Assembly: GCA_017517745.1 (NCBI GenBank)
Contig: JAFWYJ010000003.1
Coordinates: 1 to 57,055 of the forward strand
Origin: Clostridia bacterium
Lineage (GTDB): Bacteria; Bacillota; Clostridia; Oscillospirales; CAG-272
DNA length: 57,055 bases
Direction of reading: 5' to 3'
The notes under the pieces: generated by a model
Told to the model about the DNA's origin: nothing
The model's database searches: none
Seen by the model: the letters and a program-made list of their open reading frames with translations, nothing else
In this document: positions 52,379 to 57,055 of the stretch, piece after piece
Position numbering within the stretch: the first letter of the stretch is position 1
How the letters are laid out: each line of letters begins with the position of its first letter
Translations under genes and position numbers: made by a program

Positions 52379-53686
52379 TTATTTTACGGCAACGCCTCGT
52401 TTTGTCGATGCGGTCGAACGGGCAGGACCGTAGCGGGCGTTGGCACCGAGAGAGGATTCGATGCGCAACAGACGGTTGTATTTTGCCACGCGTTCACTGC
52501 GACATGGCGCACCGGCTTTGATGAAGGGGGCGTTGAGCGCGACGCAAAGATCGGCGAGTGTGGTGTCTTCTGTCTCTCCGCTGCGGTGGGAAAGAATGAA
52601 GCGGTAGCCCGCGTCCTTGGCGACGTTGACGACGTTGAAGACCTCGGTCATCGTTCCGATTTGATTCGGCTTGATCAGAATACTGTTTGCCGCACCGCGC
52701 AGAATGCCCTCTCGCAGACGCTTTTCGTTGGTGACAAAGAGATCGTCACCCACCAGCATCACTTGATCGCCAACCTTCTCTGTCAATTCGTGCCAGCCCT
52801 CAAAGTCTCGCTGATCCAGACCGTCTTCGATCGAAAACAGCGGATATTTTTTTGCAAGAGACATCCAGTTCTCAATGAGCCCGGAGCGACTGTAGATTTT
52901 TCCTCTTTTCGAGAGATGATAGCTTCCGTCTTCATGGAACCATTCTCCTGCGGCGCAATCCAGCGCAATCTTGACGCGATCGGTATCATAGCCGCTTTCT
53001 TCAATCGCACGGCAGATCAGCTCAAGCGCTTCTTCGTCATCGTTCAGATTGGGCGCAAAGCCTCCCTCATCTCCCACAGTGGTGGCAAAGCCCTCGGCGC
53101 GCAAAATCTTTCCCAGCGAGTGATAGATCTCAGAACCGATTCGCAACGCTTCGGCAAAGGAGGCAGCCCCCACGGGAGCGATCATAAATTCCTGGATCTC
53201 CACGTTGTTGGAGGCGTGTGCGCCACCGTTGAGAATATTCATCATGGGGATGGGAAGACGGTCTGCCGAGGCACCGCCGAGATAGCGGTAGAGGGGGATA
53301 TGATACCAATTCGCGGCGGCGCGAGCGGCTGCCAACGAAACCGAAAGCATGGCGTTGGCACCGAGTCGGCTTTTGTTTTCCGTGCCGTCAAGATCGCAGA
53401 GAATGCTGTCAATTTCGGCTTGTTCAGATGCACAAATGCCTCCGAGCGCGGGGGAAATGGTTTTGGAGACGTTTGCGACGGCGTTGAGAACTCCTTTTCC
53501 GTGATAGCGTCGGCGGTCGCCATCACGCAGCTCACATGCTTCGTAAATTCCCGTGGATGCACCCGAGGGAACGCTTGCCACGCCGACGGTACCGTCAGCT
53601 AAAAACACGGTGGATTCCACGGTCGGATTTCCTCTGGAATCAAGAATTTCTCGGGCACAGCAGCGAGTGATTTGCGGTTTGTTCAT
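52379..53686 (-). CDS. eno: Enolase
   Basis: Converts 2-phosphoglycerate to PEP in glycolysis. 435 residues. Conserved blocks: [56 protein letters not shown], the metal ligands in [17 protein letters not shown] and [10 protein letters not shown], and the catalytic lysine in [13 protein letters not shown] followed by [17 protein letters not shown] is ten bases before ATG. The C-terminal ~20 residues are basic and Ser/Thr-rich, slightly longer than usual. Confidence 0.97.
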   Translation of the reverse strand: MNKPQITRCCAREILDSRGNPTVESTVFLADGTVGVASVPSGASTGIYEACELRDGDRRRYHGKGVLNAVANVSKTISPALGGICASEQAEIDSILCDLDGTENKSRLGANAMLSVSLAAARAAANWYHIPLYRYLGGASADRLPIPMMNILNGGAHASNNVEIQEFMIAPVGAASFAEALRIGSEIYHSLGKILRAEGFATTVGDEGGFAPNLNDDEEALELICRAIEESGYDTDRVKIALDCAAGEWFHEDGSYHLSKRGKIYSRSGLIENWMSLAKKYPLFSIEDGLDQRDFEGWHELTEKVGDQVMLVGDDLFVTNEKRLREGILRGAANSILIKPNQIGTMTEVFNVVNVAKDAGYRFILSHRSGETEDTTLADLCVALNAPFIKAGAPCRSERVAKYNRLLRIESSLGANARYGPARSTASTKRGVAVK

Positions 53687-53782
53687 ATCAATTTTGTCCT
53701 TTCATGGAAAAATTTTAAGGCATATCGCTATTATGAGCATATTGATAGAAGGGTATTCACCGAAAGATGCAATTTCTTTTTT

Positions 53783-53966
53783 GGGAACCTCTAAAAATTA
53801 GTTCCCAATATTAAATTTTGCGATTCAGATGTCAAAAAATGAAATTGAAGCGGCGAATCGCATACCAAACATTTGTTTCATTTTTAGCTGTCCTTTTCTT
53901 CTTTTATCTCCATTATATCATATTTTGCTGTTTATTGCAATAGTTGGGGAATTTTTAGAGGTTCCC
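53783..53966. mobile_element. MITE-like element with 17-bp terminal inverted repeats
   Basis: GGGAACCTCTAAAAATT at 53783-53799 is repeated exactly in inverse orientation at 53950-53966. The 184-bp element is AT-rich, has no reading frame and contains internal inverted repeats (GGGAAC/GTTCCC at 53783-53806, CGATTC/GAATCG at 53821-53860). TTTT flanks both ends and could be a target duplication, though it is trivial in AT-rich DNA. It fills much of the 387-base gap between eno and the lipoprotein gene. The parent transposase family is not assigned. Confidence 0.7.
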
Positions 53967-53997
53967 TTTTGAAAAATCATGATTTTTGCGAAATGTG

Positions 53998-54026
53998 TTG
54001 ACAGATAAATAAAAATATGCTATCAT
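53998..54026 (+). promoter_or_regulatory. SigA promoter of the lipoprotein gene
   Basis: TTGACA (53998-54003), 17-base spacer, TATCAT (54021-54026), starting 31 bases past the MITE-like element. Confidence 0.85.
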
Positions 54027-54073
54027 AATAAAGACTAAATATCTGAAATATTAATACTTGGAGGAATTGTTCA

Positions 54074-55567
54074 ATGAAAAAAATCTTGTCACTAACCCTT
54101 GTTTTTTGTATGCTGATCACAGCGTGCCTCGGATTCTCTTCGTGCTCTAAAGTGTCGGCGAAGAAGGTTGAGAAGGATCCTCAGGCAACTTTGACCGATG
54201 CTTTTCAAAACACAAGTAGTAGCTTTTTCACCGATGATGCTAAGGTCGGTGATGTGTTAAAGGACGCTTTGGAATGTGGTGCTTTTAGCATTTCTTTTGA
54301 AAGCGAAACCCTGATGGGCGGAGACGTCACAAAGATCGGCGAGACCACTTACGTCGATGCAAAAAACAAAAAGATGGTTTCGGACCTCAACGTCACCTAT
54401 AAAGGCGAAGAGCTTGCCGCACGCATGTTCCTGGATAAGAACGGTGTGATGTTGAACAGCAAAGATGTTTTTGGTAGCGACAAAACGGTTGCAATCAATC
54501 TGAAAACGCTGGCAGAGAAGTTCGAAGACAGCGAATTGGCAAAGATTCTTAGCGTAACGAACCTCGACAAGGAAGAGATGCAATCCTTGAAGGATGCAAT
54601 CAATACGCTGAAGACCGAGATCGAAAAAGCTGTGGAAGCTACCGATGAGGATTCGAAGGAGCGTGTGGAAAAATATCTTGAGATTCTCAAACAGACCGTT
54701 TCCGAGGAAAAGGTCGAGAACGCTAACGGCAAGGAGAAAAAGCACGTTGTTGTATCCTATACCCTGACCAACGAGACGCTGAAGGATTTGGTCGAAGCGA
54801 TCGTAAAGGATGCTTCTCTTGTCGACGCCATGAAGGATCAGCTGGATTTCTCTCTCGAAGAAGCGATTGAGGAGATCGAAGATATGGCGACAATCAATCT
54901 TTCCGTAAAGCTTTACATCGATGCGAAATCCAACGTTTTGACCAAGATTACACTTGATGGAACCGTAACTGTCAAGACTTTTGAATCGACATTTACCGAG
55001 AGTACACTTGATGACGGAACCGTAATGCTCAAGGAATCTCGCAAGGAAATTGAAGAGACGGCTACTCTTGCCGGTGAAATTACGTTTTCTGATACCGAGA
55101 TCAAGCTGACGGTGAAATTGACCGGACTCGAAGAGCCGATTACGGCTGAAATCAAACTGACCAAGGAAGAAGAAAAGGATTCTGTGGTTTACCGTGTTGC
55201 TGTTGAGGGTGGCACCGGTTCTGTAACCCTTAAACTTCTCAACGCAAGTTACACCTACACAAAATCCACCGGCGCGTTTGAAATCAAGGCAGATATTTAT
55301 TCTGATGAAGATGACCGTATTGAGGTGTCTGTAGAGGGCAACATTAAGGTGACGAAGGACGAGGCAACCTTGGAGATCAACAAAATTTCTACCGAGGATA
55401 TGACTGTCAAATTCAAGCTGGTGCTTTCCGCAAAGAAGATTTCCAAAATTCCCGAGGCTCCCGCTGATGCGAAGGACATCGTATCCATGACGCAGGAGGA
55501 TTTGCTGGAGTTGATCAATGAAATTGAGAAGAGCAAATTCGGAAAGCTCATTGCAGAGTTCTTTTAA
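54074..55567 (+). CDS. Large lipoprotein of unknown function
   Basis: 497 residues with a lipoprotein signal peptide. Two lipobox candidates occur, ITAC (Cys18) and FSSC (Cys24). The mature part is rich in Lys, Glu and Thr and strongly beta-patterned, with alternating hydrophobic residues (for example FSISFESETLMGGDVTKIG, LAGEITFSDTEIKLTVKLTG). A helical charged stretch lies at ~155-220. The appearance is like large LolA/LppX-type or DUF-type surface lipoproteins, but I do not recognise a family. GGAGG precedes ATG. It is monocistronic, with its own promoter and terminator. Confidence 0.75.
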   Translation: MKKILSLTLVFCMLITACLGFSSCSKVSAKKVEKDPQATLTDAFQNTSSSFFTDDAKVGDVLKDALECGAFSISFESETLMGGDVTKIGETTYVDAKNKKMVSDLNVTYKGEELAARMFLDKNGVMLNSKDVFGSDKTVAINLKTLAEKFEDSELAKILSVTNLDKEEMQSLKDAINTLKTEIEKAVEATDEDSKERVEKYLEILKQTVSEEKVENANGKEKKHVVVSYTLTNETLKDLVEAIVKDASLVDAMKDQLDFSLEEAIEEIEDMATINLSVKLYIDAKSNVLTKITLDGTVTVKTFESTFTESTLDDGTVMLKESRKEIEETATLAGEITFSDTEIKLTVKLTGLEEPITAEIKLTKEEEKDSVVYRVAVEGGTGSVTLKLLNASYTYTKSTGAFEIKADIYSDEDDRIEVSVEGNIKVTKDEATLEINKISTEDMTVKFKLVLSAKKISKIPEAPADAKDIVSMTQEDLLELINEIEKSKFGKLIAEFF

Positions 55568-55579
55568 TCAATATTTTGA

Positions 55580-55608
55580 GGGACTGCCGTAACGACAGTC
55601 CCTTTTTT
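55580..55608 (+). terminator. Terminator of the lipoprotein gene
   Basis: GGGACTG pairs with CAGTCCC, with inner CG/CG pairs across a C-A mismatch, followed by six Ts. Confidence 0.9.
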
Positions 55609-55628
55609 AAAAAAATTCAAAAGAATTC

Positions 55629-55657
55629 TTGACTTTTTCCACAAAATGTGCTACACT
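55629..55657 (+). promoter_or_regulatory. SigA promoter of the 81-residue membrane-protein gene
   Basis: TTGACT (55629-55634), 17-base spacer, TACACT (55652-55657). Confidence 0.82.
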
Positions 55658-55706
55658 GAAAAAGGAGAAATCGCTATCTCCGAAATTTTAACAGGAGGTT
55701 GTTTGA

Positions 55707-55952
55707 ATGGATCTTTTGAAAACAATTTGGCCCACGCCCTTCAAGATCAAGGAAAAGGACGTTGCCGGGTTTATCGTTCAATTGCTCATCCTCGTTGTCG
55801 TTTGTGCGATCGTCGGTTTCTGCATCGGACTGCTTGCAAAAATCAAGATCGTTGGCCTCATTTTCGGGCTTTTCGGCACCTTGGTGGAGATCTATGGACT
55901 TGTCGGCATCGTTTTGTGCATTTTGAAATTTGTGGGTGTTCTGAAGGATTGA
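55707..55952 (+). CDS. Small two-span membrane protein
   Basis: 81 residues, mostly hydrophobic: a short N-terminal amphipathic part (~1-20) and two membrane segments (~21-44 and ~47-76). AGGAGG lies nine bases before ATG and a good promoter is about 50 bases upstream. No family recognised. Hairpins follow in the 269-base gap before the sigma-factor gene. Confidence 0.72.
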   Translation: MDLLKTIWPTPFKIKEKDVAGFIVQLLILVVVCAIVGFCIGLLAKIKIVGLIFGLFGTLVEIYGLVGIVLCILKFVGVLKD

Positions 55953-55990
55953 TCTTCGCAAAAAAAAAATCGCTCGATCATTTGGTGCGT

Positions 55991-56070
55991 ATTCTTAAGG
56001 ACAGTTTTAAGAATGCGTTGTCTACTGACAGGAAGAAGACAGAGAATGTTTTACGTTCTCTGTCTTCTTT
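55991..56070 (+). terminator. Tandem hairpins after the small membrane-protein gene
   Basis: ATTCTTAA/TTAAGAAT (55991-56014) is followed by a 13-bp stem AGAAGACAGAGAA / TTCTCTGTCTTCT (56034-56068) and a short T-tract. The second is the likely terminator. Confidence 0.7.
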
Positions 56071-56131
56071 TCTTGACAAGCACTATATTTGTGGACACAA
56101 ATGTCTTTATGTAGACTAATTCATAAATTTA

Positions 56132-56140
56132 TGATATAAT
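56132..56140 (+). promoter_or_regulatory. Extended -10 promoter of the sigma-factor gene
   Basis: TG-A-TATAAT with the hexamer at 56135-56140. The -35 region is poor. A small palindrome TTTGTG-GA-CACAAA lies upstream at 56088-56101. Confidence 0.55.
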
Positions 56141-56221
56141 ATTTGCGAAAAACATTAACCAAATCATTTTTCTTTCACTATTAAGGCAGAAGCTTCTAAA
56201 AATAAATAAGGAGGTGAGCGT

Positions 56222-57055
56222 ATGAACAAAATCGAATTGCACGAAAAGATAACAGAGGTATCTAAAACGATCTTTTCCTACTGTATGGCTAAAACGCCTA
56301 CGCGAGAAGAAGCTGAAGATCTCTCACAAGATATTTTGTATGAGCTAATAAAGTCAGCTAAAAACATTCGCGATGATAAGGCGTTTTATGCTTTTATGTG
56401 GGGCGTTGCAGGAAACGTCTATAAGCAGTGGTATCGAAAGAAGATAAGAAATAACACTTGCGAATTAACTGAAGATATTCCCTCGGACGATGTGTTCACG
56501 GAAGATGATAATAGCGATATATATCTGCTTCGCCGAGAGCTTACTTTGCTATCCGAGAAATATCGAAAAGCAACGATTATGTATTACATTGACGGACGTT
56601 CTTGTTCTGAAATATCATCTGCGCTTACCATTTCCGAAAGCATGGTAAAATACCTACTGTTCAAATCACGAAAAATATTGAAAGAAGGAATGAGTATGGA
56701 AAGAAATCTTGGAGAACTCAGCTATAATCCTAAAACATTGATCCCGATGTATAACGGTGAGGGGCCAAACCATTTTTGGAATTTTATGCAAAGCAAAATC
56801 AAACAAAATATTGTAAGTGCTTGTTATAACGATGCACTTACGGTTCAGCAAATCAGCCTTGAGACCGGCATTCCGCTCCCGTATCTTGACAATGAAATCA
56901 AGGAACTTGAAAACAGAAAAATTATTATCAAAGATGGTAATTATTATAAAGCAAATGTAATTATTATTACAGAGGAATGTACCGACGAAATTGATCGTGC
57001 TGTTGCAAAATATCACGACCAAATTGCCGATAAAATTGAATTATTTATCAAAGAA
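56222..57055 (+). CDS. Sigma-70 family (ECF-like) RNA polymerase sigma factor with C-terminal winged-helix extension, 3'-truncated
   Basis: The frame opens with ATG at 56222 after a perfect AAGGAGGTGA and is still open at the window end, giving at least 278 residues. Residues ~15-75 look like sigma region 2 (REEAEDLSQDILYELIKSAK, then AFYAFMWGVAGNVYKQWYRKK). Residues ~107-155 look like region 4 (LLSEKYRKATIMYYIDGRS, then CSEISSALTISESMVKYLLF). ECF factors normally end there (~160-190 residues). Here over 120 more residues follow, including a probable winged helix (LTVQQISLETGIPLPYLDNE, IKELENRKIIIKDGNYYKAN). AT-rich codon use differs from the core genes, so acquisition is likely. The regulon is unknown. 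Confidence 0.8.
   Translation, partial: MNKIELHEKITEVSKTIFSYCMAKTPTREEAEDLSQDILYELIKSAKNIRDDKAFYAFMWGVAGNVYKQWYRKKIRNNTCELTEDIPSDDVFTEDDNSDIYLLRRELTLLSEKYRKATIMYYIDGRSCSEISSALTISESMVKYLLFKSRKILKEGMSMERNLGELSYNPKTLIPMYNGEGPNHFWNFMQSKIKQNIVSACYNDALTVQQISLETGIPLPYLDNEIKELENRKIIIKDGNYYKANVIIITEECTDEIDRAVAKYHDQIADKIELFIKE

Noticed and set aside
56088-56101. Small palindrome TTTGTGGACACAAA as operator of the sigma gene
   Set aside because: Only 6-2-6 in AT-rich DNA, beside a terminator; too weak to list as a regulatory site of its own.

Overview
The window reads as chromosomal DNA of an endospore-forming, Gram-positive anaerobe of the class Clostridia (Bacillota), plausibly a gut commensal. Sequence support: sporulation genes (spoIIE, gpr, spoIIP and a SpoIID-domain protein); an hrcA-grpE-dnaK-dnaJ-prmA operon behind a perfect CIRCE operator; a T-box leader before pheST; split methionine synthase machinery; AsnA-type asparagine synthetase; pyruvate,phosphate dikinase; and purine-rich ribosome binding sites with TTGACA/TATAAT promoters. 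The genus cannot be named from sequence alone. No rRNA, tRNA, CRISPR array, prophage or intact insertion sequence was seen.

Layout. 1-3.5 kb: 3' part of ppdK, then a metallophosphoesterase. 3.5-4.6 kb: an XRE regulator on the minus strand. 4.8-8.7 kb: metF, a MetH reactivation-domain protein and metH, forming a folate/methionine operon. 8.8-11 kb: a GH2 beta-mannosidase-like enzyme. 11.3-15.4 kb (minus): a complete PTS in one operon (HPr, EI, EIIA, EIICB) whose HPr has Arg where the regulatory Ser46 should be. 15.6-18.8 kb: a SLOG-like protein (minus) and spoIIE (plus). 19-24.9 kb: the heat-shock operon. 25-27.4 kb (minus): a three-gene spore/peptidoglycan operon behind a SigK-like promoter. 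Just upstream of it is an independent tiny transcription unit encoding a 14-residue peptide. 27.7-34.7 kb: a pseudouridine synthase, tex, a sugar-ABC ATPase, a CPBP protease, tadA and asnA.

34.7-39.3 kb: a tight four-gene operon of a transglutaminase-like lipoprotein, a stand-alone adenylation enzyme, a DUF2156-GNAT fusion acyltransferase and a small membrane protein. I regard this as the best candidate for an undescribed system. It looks like amino-acid activation and transfer without any visible carrier protein, linked to an exported lipoprotein. 39.4-45.2 kb: asnS, a frameshifted DUF5662 gene and T-box-controlled pheS-pheT (minus). 45.3-47.9 kb (minus): a very large orphan peptide-binding lipoprotein. 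48-53.7 kb: gpr-spoIIP, a small membrane protein, a LexA-like XRE-S24 repressor, radC and enolase (minus). 53.7-57 kb: an AT-rich stretch with a 184-bp MITE-like element, an unassigned lipoprotein, a small membrane protein and a sigma factor with an unusual C-terminal extension. The sigma factor runs off the window.

Non-coding structure is rich. Two loci, downstream of the pts operon and of spoIIE, share a two-hairpin 3' module. Perfect palindromes sit in or beside the promoters of asnS, the sugar ABC ATPase gene and the peptide-binding protein gene, and a repeated ACCGAA motif flanks the XRE gene promoter.
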